From Klebsiella pneumoniae (lineage in GTDB: Bacteria > Pseudomonadota > Gammaproteobacteria > Pseudomonadales > UBA5518): 64,000 nt of DNA. The DNA lies in contig CAMAXE010000004.1 of the NCBI GenBank assembly GCA_945862145.1, positions 62,001 through 126,000 of the forward strand. The letters run 5' to 3'. Positions 48,370 to 56,999 of this stretch are shown here, piece after piece. The notes beneath the pieces were generated by a model, which did not search any database, was not told where the DNA came from, and saw only the letters and a program-made list of their open reading frames with translations. How positions within the stretch are numbered: position 1 is the first letter of the stretch; every line of letters begins with the position of its first letter. The translations under genes and the position numbers were made by a program.

Positions 48370-49149
48370 ATGCAGAATCCGCTCGACATGCAAGGGCGCC
48401 TCGCCGTTGTCACCGGAGGTGCCCGCGGCGTGGGCGCGGGCATCAGCCGCAGCTTCCTCGAAGCTGGCGCCGATGTTGCCGTTATCGGGCGCAGCGCCCC
48501 GAATACGCCCGTGTCGGCTGGCGGGCGGGAGGCCGTATTCTTTGCCGCGGACGTCCGCGACCCCGAGCAACTGACCGCGGCCTTCACGGCGATCGTGGAG
48601 CGTTTCGGACGAATCGACGTGCTGGTGAACAACGCCGGCGGGTCGCCGCCCTCGGAGGCCGCCACCGCCTCGCCGCGCTTTGCGGAGTCGATCATCCGCC
48701 TGAACCTGCTGGCGCCGCTCAATGCGGCGCAATGCGCCAATCGCGTGATGCAGCAGCAAGCCGATGGCGGCACCATCATCAATATCGCCAGCGTCAGCGC
48801 GATACGCCCCTCCCCGGGCACGGCCGCCTACGGCGCGGCCAAGGCGGGACTGGTCAACATCACCGCCTCACTCGCGGTGGAATGGGCCCCGAAGGTGCGG
48901 GTGGTGGCAGTGATCTCGGGACTGGTCGACACCGAACAGTCACACCTCTACTACGGCGACGCCGAGGGTGTGGCAGCGGTGGGCAGGACCATCCCGCTCG
49001 GCCGGATGGCCGTGCCGGCGGACATCGGGCAGGTCTGCCTCTTCCTGGCCTCGCCGATGGCCTCATACGTGTCGGGATCGGCGCTGACGGTGCATGGCGG
49101 CGGCGAAGCCCCGGCCTTCCTTGCGGCCTCGAACGCGACCGCGCGCTAA
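48370..49149 (+). CDS. short-chain dehydrogenase/reductase
   Basis: The ATG at 48370, preceded by AGGAG, gives 259 residues. The classical SDR motifs are TGGARGVGAGI, NNAGG and the catalytic Ser in NIASVSA with Tyr/Lys in YGAAKAG. It interconverts an alcohol and a ketone with NAD(P). It is divergent from npdG. Its stop overlaps the stop of the phasin remnant on the other strand. Confidence 0.88.
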   Translation: MQNPLDMQGRLAVVTGGARGVGAGISRSFLEAGADVAVIGRSAPNTPVSAGGREAVFFAADVRDPEQLTAAFTAIVERFGRIDVLVNNAGGSPPSEAATASPRFAESIIRLNLLAPLNAAQCANRVMQQQADGGTIINIASVSAIRPSPGTAAYGAAKAGLVNITASLAVEWAPKVRVVAVISGLVDTEQSHLYYGDAEGVAAVGRTIPLGRMAVPADIGQVCLFLASPMASYVSGSALTVHGGGEAPAFLAASNATAR

Positions 49150-49463
49150 ACCTGCCTCAGGTCTTGCGCGAGCCCGCTTTTGGCGCCACGCGTGCTGAGC
49201 GCACCGAGCCCGGACGGGAACGCTTTGCGGGTGCCTTCGTTCTGGTCGGGGCGCGCCTCGTCGATACGACTGCGGATGCCGCTGCGGCTGTGCTCTTCGA
49301 TCTGCTGGCCCTTGTCGACCAGTTCCTGGAAGAGTCGCGAGGCCTCGCCCCCGGCACGGTCGAGGTGTTGCTGCGCGTCCTCGAGACTCTGGCAGTAGGC
49401 ACCGAGACCCGCGAGCCATATCCTGCGCGAACCGCTGGCGCTGCGCGCGCCCGCCCGGCCCGA
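49146..49463 (-). pseudogene. frameshifted phasin (PHA granule protein) remnant
   Basis: The minus frame between a TAG at 49464-49466 and the TAG at 49146-49148 has no start codon but encodes RIWLAGLGAYCQSLEDAQQ, then GGEASRLFQELVDKGQQIEE, the phasin core pattern. Just upstream, another frame opening at GTG 49479 gives QRQRFAQD, which would continue naturally into IWLAGLGAY after an indel near 49421. Downstream, a third frame ends TKAPAKRSRPG..APKAGSRKT, like a phasin tail. Two frameshifts are therefore suggested. The divergent DUF1499 gene starts only 14 nt from that GTG, leaving no promoter. Confidence 0.6.
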
Positions 49464-49493
49464 CTAACCCTGACAACACCCGGAAGCAACACG

Positions 49494-50216
49494 ATGGACA
49501 AACCTACGCCCCCGAAAATCCTGAAAATCTGCGGATTCCTCGCCCTCGCTCTACTGGCCGCGTTGCCGCTGGCGCCGCTCGCCACGCGCTTCGGGCTACT
49601 CGGCTGGCAGTCAGGCCTGCCGCTCACGGCGCTCGCGGTGGTGGGTTCCGGCCTGCTGCTCTGCGTGCTGCTGTTCCTGTTCTTCCGGCCCGCGCTGCGC
49701 GCGGCACGTCCGCTCACCGCGGCCATCGCGGGCGTGGCGCTCGCACCGGTGCTGGCCGGCGCCCTGGTGGTGCTGCCTGCCAGCGACAAACCGGTCATCC
49801 ACGACATCAGCACGGACCTCACCGACCCGCCGCAATTTATCGCCGGCCCCGCGCGACGCGGCCCGGACGCCAATCCGCTCGAGCGCGGCCCCGAAGTCGA
49901 CGCACTCCAATCCTCGGGCTACCCAAAGCTCACCGGCATCGAATCCCCGCTGGCGCCGCAGGCGGCCTTCGCGCGGGCACTCGAGGTGGCGAAGAGCCTG
50001 GGCTGGGAGGTTTACGCGCAAGACGCCGCGGCGGGCACGCTGGAGGCAAGCCAGACGACGTTCTGGTTCGGCTTCGTGGATGACGTGGCGATCCGGATAC
50101 GCCCCACACCGAACGGCAGCCGCGTGGATTTGCGCTCGGCAAGCCGGGTGGGGCGCGGCGACCTTGGCGCCAACGCAGCACGCATCCAGCGCTTCGAGAC
50201 TGCCTTCAACCACTAA
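49494..50216 (+). CDS. DUF1499 membrane protein
   Basis: The ATG at 49494 gives 240 residues. Three transmembrane helices lie at about 10-31, 42-66 and 76-98. The C-terminal DUF1499 domain covers about 100-238, with the SGYPKLTGIESPLAP and LEASQTTFWFGFVDDVAIRI pattern. The function of the domain is not known. The 84-bp gap to the convergent gene after it shows no terminator. Confidence 0.85.
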   Translation: MDKPTPPKILKICGFLALALLAALPLAPLATRFGLLGWQSGLPLTALAVVGSGLLLCVLLFLFFRPALRAARPLTAAIAGVALAPVLAGALVVLPASDKPVIHDISTDLTDPPQFIAGPARRGPDANPLERGPEVDALQSSGYPKLTGIESPLAPQAAFARALEVAKSLGWEVYAQDAAAGTLEASQTTFWFGFVDDVAIRIRPTPNGSRVDLRSASRVGRGDLGANAARIQRFETAFNH

Positions 50217-50300
50217 CCGAGGCTGATCTCCACGCATGTTCCTTGCGGGGAATAACGACCGCAGGTTGCGCCGCGCGGCATGCCCTCGCATTGACCCGGG

Positions 50301-51866
50301 TCAAGCCGCAGGGAAAACCACCGCGCGCAGCGCGTCCACCAGGAGCGCCAGGCTGGCCGCATCGTCTCCCGGCACACGCAGCGTGCCGGGTTCACGCGCG
50401 GGATCCGGCGGCTCGCAGACCGCGAGTTGTGATTCGAGCACGCCAATGTCGGCCTCGGAGGCATCACTGCCGGCGGCATGGCGCACGGCAACGCGACGCC
50501 GCAGTTCTTCGCTCGGGGCATCGCAGTGCAGCACCACGAAAGGCACACCGAGCCGCACCGCCAGTGCGCGGAAGCGTTCGCGCAGCCCGCGCTGAATGAA
50601 GGTGGCATCGAGGATCACCGGATGCCCCGCCGCAATCACCGTCACGGCGAGCTCCTCGAGCTGCGCAAAAGTGCGCCCACCGGCCTCGCGCGTGTAAATG
50701 TCCGGCATGCCCGGCAAGCGCGTGTCGGCATCGGCAGCGAGCCCGAAAAGCCGCTTGCGTTCGACGTCCGAGCGGATCCGGATCGCGTGCAGTTCCCCGG
50801 CCAGCGCCAGCGCGACGGTTGACTTGCCGGAACCCGAGACCCCGCAGGTGATGGCGAGAAACCGCTGACGTGGCTGCCCGAAACCGCAGGCAAGCGCGGC
50901 ATAACGCCGGAATTCCAGGTGCGCCGGGGAGTCGCTCTCGACCGGGGGCCGTCCGGCCAGCAGCGCGACCTTGGCGCGCACCACCGCGCGATAGCAACGG
51001 CAGAGATCGAGGATGCCGAGCCCCGCGTAATCGCCGCTCGCCTCGAGCCAGGCATTCAGGGCCACGAAACCGCCTGCCGGCACGCCACGGGCCTCGCAGT
51101 CCATGACGAGGAAAGCCATCTCGCTCATCACATCGATCCAGCGCAGGCGCGCGCTGAACTCGATGCAGTCGAAGGGGAGCACGCGCTCATCCTCCAGCAG
51201 CAGGTTGCCAAGATGCAGATCGCCGTGGCACTCGCGCACCCACTCCGCGGCGTGACGGCGCCACAACAGGCTCTCCAGCCGGCGCCAGTCCGCCCAGCTA
51301 CGCTCCTCCACCACATTCAGTACGTCGATGTCGCTGCGATCGCGCAGATAGGGCCTGATCTGCCGCAGATTCTCTGCGAGCGCATCGCGGAAATGCGGCG
51401 GCACGCCCTCGCAATCGGGATCGTCCGCGGGAGCACGCGGCAGCGCGAGATGCAGCCGTGCGAGATCGGCGCCGAGTCGCCACCAGAGAGACCGCGGCAC
51501 GACACCGTCGGCCGCGCGCTCGGCGAGCAGCGCGCCGTCGGCAAAGCGGCGCATGCGCACCGCGAACTCGAGCACCTCGCCCGCCCCCGCCACGCAGGGA
51601 CCATCCGGCCCGCGGACGATGGCCACCACATCGAGATACAGCGCCGGGGCGAAACGGCGGTTCAGCCGCAGTTCCTCGAAGCAGAACCGGCGTCTTGCCT
51701 CAAGGCTGGAAAAATCGAGAAAACCGAAGGAAACCGGTTTTTTCAGCTTGTAGGCGAAATCTCCGGCGAGGAATACCCACGATATACGGGTCTCGATCAG
51801 CCGCACGCCATCTACCGGGTGCGGGTAGGCGCGCGGTTCCAGCAGCGCCGCAGTCAGCGTGTCCAT
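50301..51866 (-). CDS. APH-like kinase fused to P-loop kinase (AAA)
   Basis: The ATG at 51866 gives 521 residues. The N-terminal half is aminoglycoside-phosphotransferase-like, with FLDFSSLEARRRFCFEELRLN and the catalytic HGDLHLGNLLL and FDCIEFS. The C-terminal half has a Walker A GVSGSGKSTVALAL near residue 350 and a zeta-toxin/gluconate-kinase-like remainder. The two-domain protein is common in Proteobacteria with no assigned substrate. The start overlaps the amidotransferase stop by 13 nt. Confidence 0.85.
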   Translation of the reverse strand: MDTLTAALLEPRAYPHPVDGVRLIETRISWVFLAGDFAYKLKKPVSFGFLDFSSLEARRRFCFEELRLNRRFAPALYLDVVAIVRGPDGPCVAGAGEVLEFAVRMRRFADGALLAERAADGVVPRSLWWRLGADLARLHLALPRAPADDPDCEGVPPHFRDALAENLRQIRPYLRDRSDIDVLNVVEERSWADWRRLESLLWRRHAAEWVRECHGDLHLGNLLLEDERVLPFDCIEFSARLRWIDVMSEMAFLVMDCEARGVPAGGFVALNAWLEASGDYAGLGILDLCRCYRAVVRAKVALLAGRPPVESDSPAHLEFRRYAALACGFGQPRQRFLAITCGVSGSGKSTVALALAGELHAIRIRSDVERKRLFGLAADADTRLPGMPDIYTREAGGRTFAQLEELAVTVIAAGHPVILDATFIQRGLRERFRALAVRLGVPFVVLHCDAPSEELRRRVAVRHAAGSDASEADIGVLESQLAVCEPPDPAREPGTLRVPGDDAASLALLVDALRAVVFPAA

Positions 51867-52573
51867 GCGTGGTTCAGGAAGGCGACGATCCAGCGCGCCA
51901 CGCGAGGCGCGTCCGTCTCCTTGGCGAGCGAGCTGATGCCGGCATCGATGCACTCCCCGCCGATCAGGCCCCGGCGCACCTCCATCAAATCGCGGGAGTA
52001 CTCGCGACTGAATTCCGGGTGCGCCTGCATGGCAAAGATGTGATCGCCCACGTGATACATCGCCACCGGGCAGAAGGCGCTCGAGGCGAGGGGCTCGGCG
52101 CACTCGGGCAGCGCCGTCACCTGGTCCTGGTGGCTCACCACCAGCCGAAAACTGCGGGCATCAGGATCAATCCACGACGCCTGTCCGGTGATGCCGGCTT
52201 CGTGCACGCCCACACCCCAGCCCTGCGGCGCTTTAGTGACTGCGCCGCCCAGCGCGCGGGCGATCAGCTGGTGGCCGAAGCAGATGCCAACCAGCGGAAT
52301 GCGCCGGGTGTCGAGCTCGCGGATGAAGCCCTCCAGCCAGCCGATCCAGGGCAGATCCTCGTAGGCGGCGTGGCGGCTGCCGGTGATCAGCCAGGCGTCG
52401 TGGGCCTGCGGTCCGGCGGGGTAATCGCCGGCACGGATGTCGTACTGCCGGAAGGACATCGAGGCGTCTGCCGTGTGGAGCAGTTCTGCGGTCATGGTGC
52501 CGTAGCCGCGATAGCGATCGGCGAGTTCCACCGGCGGTTCGCCCGCCACCAGAATTCCCAGCGTGTGCCCCAT
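51854..52573 (-). CDS. class I glutamine amidotransferase
   Basis: The protein has 239 residues. The nucleophile elbow is VGICFGHQLIARALGG with the catalytic Cys, and the His/Glu pair is in MQAHPEFS. It resembles GuaA-like stand-alone amidotransferases that release ammonia from glutamine or from gamma-glutamyl compounds. It is coupled to the kinase gene downstream. Confidence 0.88.
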   Translation of the reverse strand: MGHTLGILVAGEPPVELADRYRGYGTMTAELLHTADASMSFRQYDIRAGDYPAGPQAHDAWLITGSRHAAYEDLPWIGWLEGFIRELDTRRIPLVGICFGHQLIARALGGAVTKAPQGWGVGVHEAGITGQASWIDPDARSFRLVVSHQDQVTALPECAEPLASSAFCPVAMYHVGDHIFAMQAHPEFSREYSRDLMEVRRGLIGGECIDAGISSLAKETDAPRVARWIVAFLNHAWTR

Positions 52574-52593
52574 CTCCCTCGACCTCCCGTGGA

Positions 52594-53343
52594 TCAGGAC
52601 AGCGTACCGCCGTCAACACGGATGTCCTCGCCGTTGATATGCGCGGCGTCATCCGAGGCGAGCATCGCGATCACACCGGCCACCACCTCCGGCGGCCGCG
52701 GCCCGTGCAGCGCCTTGCAGCGATCTATCCAGCTAAAATCCACCCCCTGCGGCATCTTCACGCCCGTGGACATGGGCGTGGCGATATCGCCCGGCGACAC
52801 ACTGTTGGCGCGTAGCCCAAGGCGACCGTACTCGACGGCGATGGTGCGCGTCATGGCAAGCACCGCACCCTTGGATGCCGAGTAGACGCCACCCCACGGC
52901 AGGCCCGCGTGCGAGGAGGTGGAGGCCGCATTCACGATGTTGCCTCCGGTCTTCAGCAGGTGCGGAATGGACTCGCGGCAGAACAGGAAGGTGCCGTAGA
53001 GATTCACCTCGATCACACGCTTGAAATCATCCAGCGCGATCTCGTGGAAATGGTCGAAGCGCAGAATGCCGGCCATGTTGCTCAGGTGGTCGAGCCGGCC
53101 CCACGCCGCCACGGCCGCCGCCACTGTGGCGCGCATCTCGTCCTCGTTGGACACATCACAGCGCCCCGCGAGCGCAACGCCTCCGGCCTGACGGGCAGCC
53201 TCGCAGGTCTGCTCCAGCGACTCGGCGTGCAGATCGGCGCAGAACACGCGCGCCCCCTCGCTCGCCAGTCGCAGCGCCACCGCCCGCCCGATGCCAGATC
53301 CCGCACCAGTGACCAACGCCACCTTGCCCTCGAAACGCTTCAT
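52594..53343 (-). CDS. short-chain dehydrogenase/reductase
   Basis: The ATG at 53343 gives 249 residues. Motifs are VTGAGSGIGRAVALRL, a degenerate NMAG for NNAG, Ser in AASTSSHAG, and YSASKGA. It probably oxidises a hydroxyacyl-CoA or sterol-type alcohol. It is divergent from the paired acyl-CoA dehydrogenase genes across 198 bp. Confidence 0.9.
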   Translation of the reverse strand: MKRFEGKVALVTGAGSGIGRAVALRLASEGARVFCADLHAESLEQTCEAARQAGGVALAGRCDVSNEDEMRATVAAAVAAWGRLDHLSNMAGILRFDHFHEIALDDFKRVIEVNLYGTFLFCRESIPHLLKTGGNIVNAASTSSHAGLPWGGVYSASKGAVLAMTRTIAVEYGRLGLRANSVSPGDIATPMSTGVKMPQGVDFSWIDRCKALHGPRPPEVVAGVIAMLASDDAAHINGEDIRVDGGTLS

Positions 53344-53364
53344 TGGCTGCTCCTGCGCACACGG

Positions 53365-53378
53365 TGTTGCCGGCAACA
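53365..53378. promoter_or_regulatory. perfect 14-bp palindrome, possible operator
   Basis: TGTTGCCGGCAACA is its own reverse complement and lies 22 bp before the SDR start in the divergent SDR/acyl-CoA dehydrogenase gap. Size and place suit a dimeric repressor such as a TetR-type regulator. No regulator gene is adjacent. The rest of this 198-bp gap holds nothing else I could identify. Confidence 0.4.
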
Positions 53379-53541
53379 ACCCGACATTCCCATGGTAAAG
53401 GAAGCGGAGCTCCCCGTAGAGGCCGCTGACGCTTCTGGCTACTGACGCGTATAGCCAGCCGGGCGCGACCCAAACCGTCATTCGCGCACACCGGACGATG
53501 CATTACCATGCTCGCGCCATCTCACATTCCGGTGACCCACC

Positions 53542-54738
53542 ATGAGCGACACCGCTGCATTCCGCGCCACCGTGCACCGCTGGCTGGAAGAAAACTGCCC
53601 CGCAAGCCAACGCCAGCCCATCACGCCCGGCGAGCAATACTGGGGCGGCCGCAACGGCAGCTTCCCCTCGGAGGACGCCCGCATCTGGTTCGAGCGCATG
53701 CGCGAGCAGCGCTGGGTCGTGCCGGAATGGCCGCTCGCCTACGGCGGCGCGGGCTTGGGCGAGCAGGAGGCGCGAATCATCAAGGACGAGATGCGCAAGC
53801 TCGGCTGCCGCTCCCCGCTCTACAGCCTGGGCATCTGGATGCTCGGCCCGGCGCTGCTTGAATTCGGCAGCGAGGCGCAGAAAGACGAGCATCTGCCGGC
53901 CATCGCACAAGGTCGCGCGCGCTGGTGCCAAGGCTACAGCGAACCGGGAGCAGGCTCGGACCTGGCGAGCCTGCAGATGCGCGCCGAGATCCTTGACGAC
54001 CACTTCGTGCTGAACGGCTCCAAGATCTGGACCTCACAGGCCGATCGCTCCGACTGGATATTCTGTCTGGTGCGCACCGACCCCGCCGCCCGCAAGCAGG
54101 AGGGCATCAGCTTCCTGCTGGTCGATATGGCCTCCCCCGGAATCACCGTGCGCCCGATCGAACTGATCAGCGGCGCATCCGAGTTCTGCCAGACTTTCTT
54201 CGACAATGTGCGGGTGCCGCGCGGCAATCTGGTGGGCCCGCTGCACGGGGGCTGGGGCGTGGCCAAGGCGCTGCTCAAGCACGAGCGCAAGCTCATGTCG
54301 GAGATCGGCATCGAGAGCGCTACCCGCGCCTATGGCGCGGTTGAATGCGCGAAGCGCTACCTGCCGATGGACACAGCCGGCCAGGTGGCCGATGCCGTGA
54401 TGCGCGACCGTCTGGCGCGCCACGAAATGCAGATGCACGCCATCGGTCTCACCCAGCAGCGCATCATCGAGGAATCGAAAGCCCGCGCCGGCTCCGGCCT
54501 CACCGCGATGGTGATGAAGTACTGCGGCACGGAAGAGGAAAAGCGCCGCCAGGAACTGATGGTCGCCATGATGGGAAGCCAGGGGCTCGGCTGGGAGGGA
54601 GAGGATTTTTCCGGCCCGGAGATCGACACCGTGCGCGGCATGCTGGGCTCCAAGGCGCTCAGCATCGCCGGCGGCAGCTCCGAGATCCAGTTGAACATCA
54701 TCGCCAAGCGGGCCCTCGGCCTGCCCGGCGTGACCTGA
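53542..54738 (+). CDS. acyl-CoA dehydrogenase (first of a pair)
   Basis: The protein has 398 residues of the ACAD fold. Family motifs are YSEPGAGSDLASLQ with the FAD-contacting loop, NGSKIWTSQA and the terminal IAGGSSEIQLNIIAKRALGLP. It inserts a double bond next to a CoA thioester using FAD. A second ACAD gene follows by 31 nt, as in the alpha2-beta2 heteromers of steroid side-chain degraders. Confidence 0.9.
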   Translation: MSDTAAFRATVHRWLEENCPASQRQPITPGEQYWGGRNGSFPSEDARIWFERMREQRWVVPEWPLAYGGAGLGEQEARIIKDEMRKLGCRSPLYSLGIWMLGPALLEFGSEAQKDEHLPAIAQGRARWCQGYSEPGAGSDLASLQMRAEILDDHFVLNGSKIWTSQADRSDWIFCLVRTDPAARKQEGISFLLVDMASPGITVRPIELISGASEFCQTFFDNVRVPRGNLVGPLHGGWGVAKALLKHERKLMSEIGIESATRAYGAVECAKRYLPMDTAGQVADAVMRDRLARHEMQMHAIGLTQQRIIEESKARAGSGLTAMVMKYCGTEEEKRRQELMVAMMGSQGLGWEGEDFSGPEIDTVRGMLGSKALSIAGGSSEIQLNIIAKRALGLPGVT

Positions 54739-54769
54739 TCGCAGCCCACCGCAGCGGGAAACCAGATCC

Positions 54770-55909
54770 ATGTCCCTAGTACCCACCGACGAACAGCGCC
54801 AGCTCGCCGATACCGCCCGCGAGTTCCTGCGTGAACACGCGAGCGTGACGGCGCTGCGGCAGTTGCGCGACACCCGCGATCCGCTGGCGTATTCCATGGA
54901 TCTCTGGACACGCATGGCCGAGCTTGGCTGGGCTGGCATCACCATCCCCGAGCAGTACGGCGGACTCGATTTCGGTTTCGCCGGGACGGGCCTGCTGATG
55001 CAGGAGTGCGGCCGCACGCTGGCGGCGTCACCGCTGTTCGCGAGCTGCGTGCTGGGCGCCGGAGCAATCGCGCTCGCGGGTAACGACGCGCAGAAGCAGC
55101 AGTTGCTGCCGCTGGTGGCGACAGGCGAGTTGCGGCTTGCACTCGCGCTGGAGGAAACGCACCGCCACGACCCGGCGGGGGTGGGGCTCGCCGCAACGCG
55201 CTCCGCGCGCGGCTGGGAGCTCTCGGGGGTCAAGCAATTCGTGATCGATGGCCACAGCGCAGAGCAACTGGTGGTGGTGGCACGCACGGGCGGGGCGCCC
55301 GGCGAGCGAGGTGGGCTAAGCCTGTTCGTGGTGGATGCAGGAGCGCCCGGACTGGAGCGCCGCCGGCTGGCACTGCTCGACAGCCGCAATGCCGCACGCC
55401 TCGAATTCCGCAGCGTACATGTGGATGACGCGATGCGCCTCGGCGAGGCAGGCGAGGCCTGGCCGGCACTGCAGCAGGTGCTCGATCGCGGCCGCGCCGC
55501 ATTGGCTGCCGAGATGCTCGGCGGGGCCGAGGAGTGCTTCGAACGCACCCTCGCCTACCTCAAGCAACGTGAGCAGTTCGGCGCGGTGATCGGCAGCTTC
55601 CAGGCGCTGCAGCATCGGGCCGCGCAGATGTTCGCCGAACTGGAGCTCCTGCGCAGCAGCGTGCGCGCAGCCTGCGACGCGGTGGACGCGAACCCGTCGA
55701 TGCTGCCGCTGCTGGCGAGCTTGGCGAAGGCACGCGCCAACGACTGCGCCGAGCTCGTGACCAACGAGGCCGTGCAGCTGCACGGCGGCATCGGCACCAC
55801 CGACGACCTGGATATCGGGCTGTTCCTGAAGCGCGCCCGCGTCTGCATGCAGCTACTGGGCGACAGCGCCTTCCACCGGGCTCGCTACGCCTCGCTGCGC
55901 GGCTTCTGA
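54770..55909 (+). CDS. acyl-CoA dehydrogenase (second of a pair)
   Basis: The protein has 379 residues and is shorter and more divergent than its neighbour. The N-terminal helix domain (PTDEQRQLADTAREFLREH), the central ALALEETHRHD region in place of the usual TEPxAGSD loop, and VQLHGGIGTTDDLDIGLFLKRA are visible. The altered central loop suggests this subunit binds FAD less conventionally and works together with the upstream ACAD. Conditions for activity cannot be told from sequence. Confidence 0.87.
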   Translation: MSLVPTDEQRQLADTAREFLREHASVTALRQLRDTRDPLAYSMDLWTRMAELGWAGITIPEQYGGLDFGFAGTGLLMQECGRTLAASPLFASCVLGAGAIALAGNDAQKQQLLPLVATGELRLALALEETHRHDPAGVGLAATRSARGWELSGVKQFVIDGHSAEQLVVVARTGGAPGERGGLSLFVVDAGAPGLERRRLALLDSRNAARLEFRSVHVDDAMRLGEAGEAWPALQQVLDRGRAALAAEMLGGAEECFERTLAYLKQREQFGAVIGSFQALQHRAAQMFAELELLRSSVRAACDAVDANPSMLPLLASLAKARANDCAELVTNEAVQLHGGIGTTDDLDIGLFLKRARVCMQLLGDSAFHRARYASLRGF

Positions 55910-56088
55910 GCGCAGCCCGCACGCTGAAGCCCAGACCCCAGAAGTACAGCAGGGCAAGCGCAGCTGCCCGGGGCCGCCAGATTGCCAGCGCGGCAACAAA
56001 TCGGGCCACCGTCGCCAGATGCAGCACCGAGAAATTCTCCCGGTACTCCATCAGGAAGCCCCGCGCAATCAGGAAGCCCCGCGCGGAC
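55910..56088 (-). other. gap with a membrane-protein-like remnant and a tandem repeat
   Basis: The minus frame here reads RGFLMEYRENFSVLHLATVA followed by a hydrophobic helix (ALALLYFWGLGFSVRAA) and then runs on antisense to the ACAD gene without a natural end. It looks like the C-terminal piece of a lost membrane protein, but no family is recognised. At its start a 17-bp unit ATCAGGAAGCCCCGCGC occurs twice in tandem (56050-56066 and 56068-56084). Confidence 0.35.
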
Positions 56089-56262
56089 TCAGCCTTTCAT
56101 CAGATCGAAGTCGAACTTGCTGATGCCGCAATCGGGACACTCGAAATCCTCGGGGACATCCTTCCAGCGCGTGCCCGGCGCTATGCCGTGGTCCGGAAGA
56201 CCCAGGGCCTCGTCGTAGATGAAGCCGCAGATCACGCACTCCCACTTCCTGAAATCACTCAT
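56089..56262 (-). CDS. rubA: rubredoxin
   Basis: The ATG at 56262 with GGAG 7 nt upstream gives 57 residues. The two iron-binding knuckles are CVICGFIYDEALG and CPDCGISKFDF, and the GIAPGTRWKDVPEDF loop is typical. It carries single electrons, for example to alkane or fatty-acid hydroxylases. No hydroxylase or reductase gene is adjacent, although two P450s are in the window. Confidence 0.95.
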   Translation of the reverse strand: MSDFRKWECVICGFIYDEALGLPDHGIAPGTRWKDVPEDFECPDCGISKFDFDLMKG

Positions 56263-56573
56263 CGTTTTCTCCGCGTTGACGTTGCCGGGCGCCACCGCTG
56301 CCGGACTTGCGGCGCGGGCGCGGGCTGCTTGCACCAGGGCGAGAGCAGGCCTGCAGGCGCAGGATACAGGATCGGAAGCTGCGGCTGATCGCGGTTGCGT
56401 CCGGCCACCGCAGGCAGATCATCCGGTGACGCGGCGGTGTACAGCCCCGTCCCTGTCCTGCGGCTCGCAGGCAGCATGCGGAAATTATCGACCATCAGGT
56501 GGTGCCGCGGGAATAGCGGTTGGCAATGGCTGGAGCCTGGCAGAGAATGCCAAAAAAACGCCGGCAAACCCGC
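56263..56573. other. 311-bp gap between divergent rubA and the PHA-region gene
   Basis: This gap separates rubA (-) from the PHA-region gene (+). One minus frame from ATG 56495 to a stop overlapping the rubA start encodes 78 Pro/Arg-rich residues, but it has no ribosome site and no recognisable domain. I see no clear promoter, terminator or RNA gene here. Confidence 0.4.
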
Positions 56574-56999
56574 ATGAGTCGCATCTACCTGCAGCGCGAG
56601 CATGGCCTCGATCGCCAGACCGTGCGCCGACGCGCCGAGGCGCTGGCAAAGCAGCTGCAGTCCCAATACGGCGGCAATTACCGCTGGGAGGGCGACACGG
56701 TGAACTACCACTATTCGGGCGGCATCGACGCGCGCCTCAGGCTGCAGGGCAACGGCATCCCGGTCGACGTGAAGCTCGGCGTGCTAATGCTGATGCTGAT
56801 GCTGATGCTGATGCTGAAGGGTGCGCTCAGGCGCGAAATCGGGCGCTACCTCGAGGAACACCTGAGCCGATCGCCTCAGTCGAGCCGCAGCACGCCGTCC
56901 TGCACCCGGGCCGCAAGACCGCAGCATTCGCTGGTCTCGATGCGCTCCATCACCGCGGGATCCCGGCTGCTGGCGAGGCTTCGCGAGCCATCGGCCTGA
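56574..56999 (+). CDS. polyhydroxyalkanoic acid system family protein with altered C-terminus
   Basis: Starting at ATG 56574, residues 1-95 follow the PHA granule-region family: MSRIYLQREHGLDRQTVRRR, QLQSQYGGNYRWEGDTVNY, then KGALRREIGRYLEEHL. The family normally ends soon after this helix, near base 56872. Here no stop occurs and the frame continues about 40 Ser/Arg-rich residues, antisense to the 3' end of the convergent thiolase-like gene. A Leu-Met repeat interrupts the domain (see the adjoining repeat). Either the stop was lost or an indel changed the frame. Confidence 0.65.
   Translation: MSRIYLQREHGLDRQTVRRRAEALAKQLQSQYGGNYRWEGDTVNYHYSGGIDARLRLQGNGIPVDVKLGVLMLMLMLMLMLKGALRREIGRYLEEHLSRSPQSSRSTPSCTRAARPQHSLVSMRSITAGSRLLARLREPSA
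56787..56816 (+). repeat. five tandem copies of the hexanucleotide ATGCTG
   Basis: Five exact ATGCTG copies run from 56787 to 56816 inside the PHA-region gene and encode (Met-Leu)5. The unit is two codons long, so gain or loss of a copy keeps the reading frame. It sits between the KLGV strand and the KGALRRE helix of the domain. Confidence 0.9.

Noticed and set aside
56259-56495. 78-codon minus frame whose stop overlaps the rubA start
   Set aside because: No ribosome site, Pro/Arg-rich composition and no domain; the overlap may be chance.
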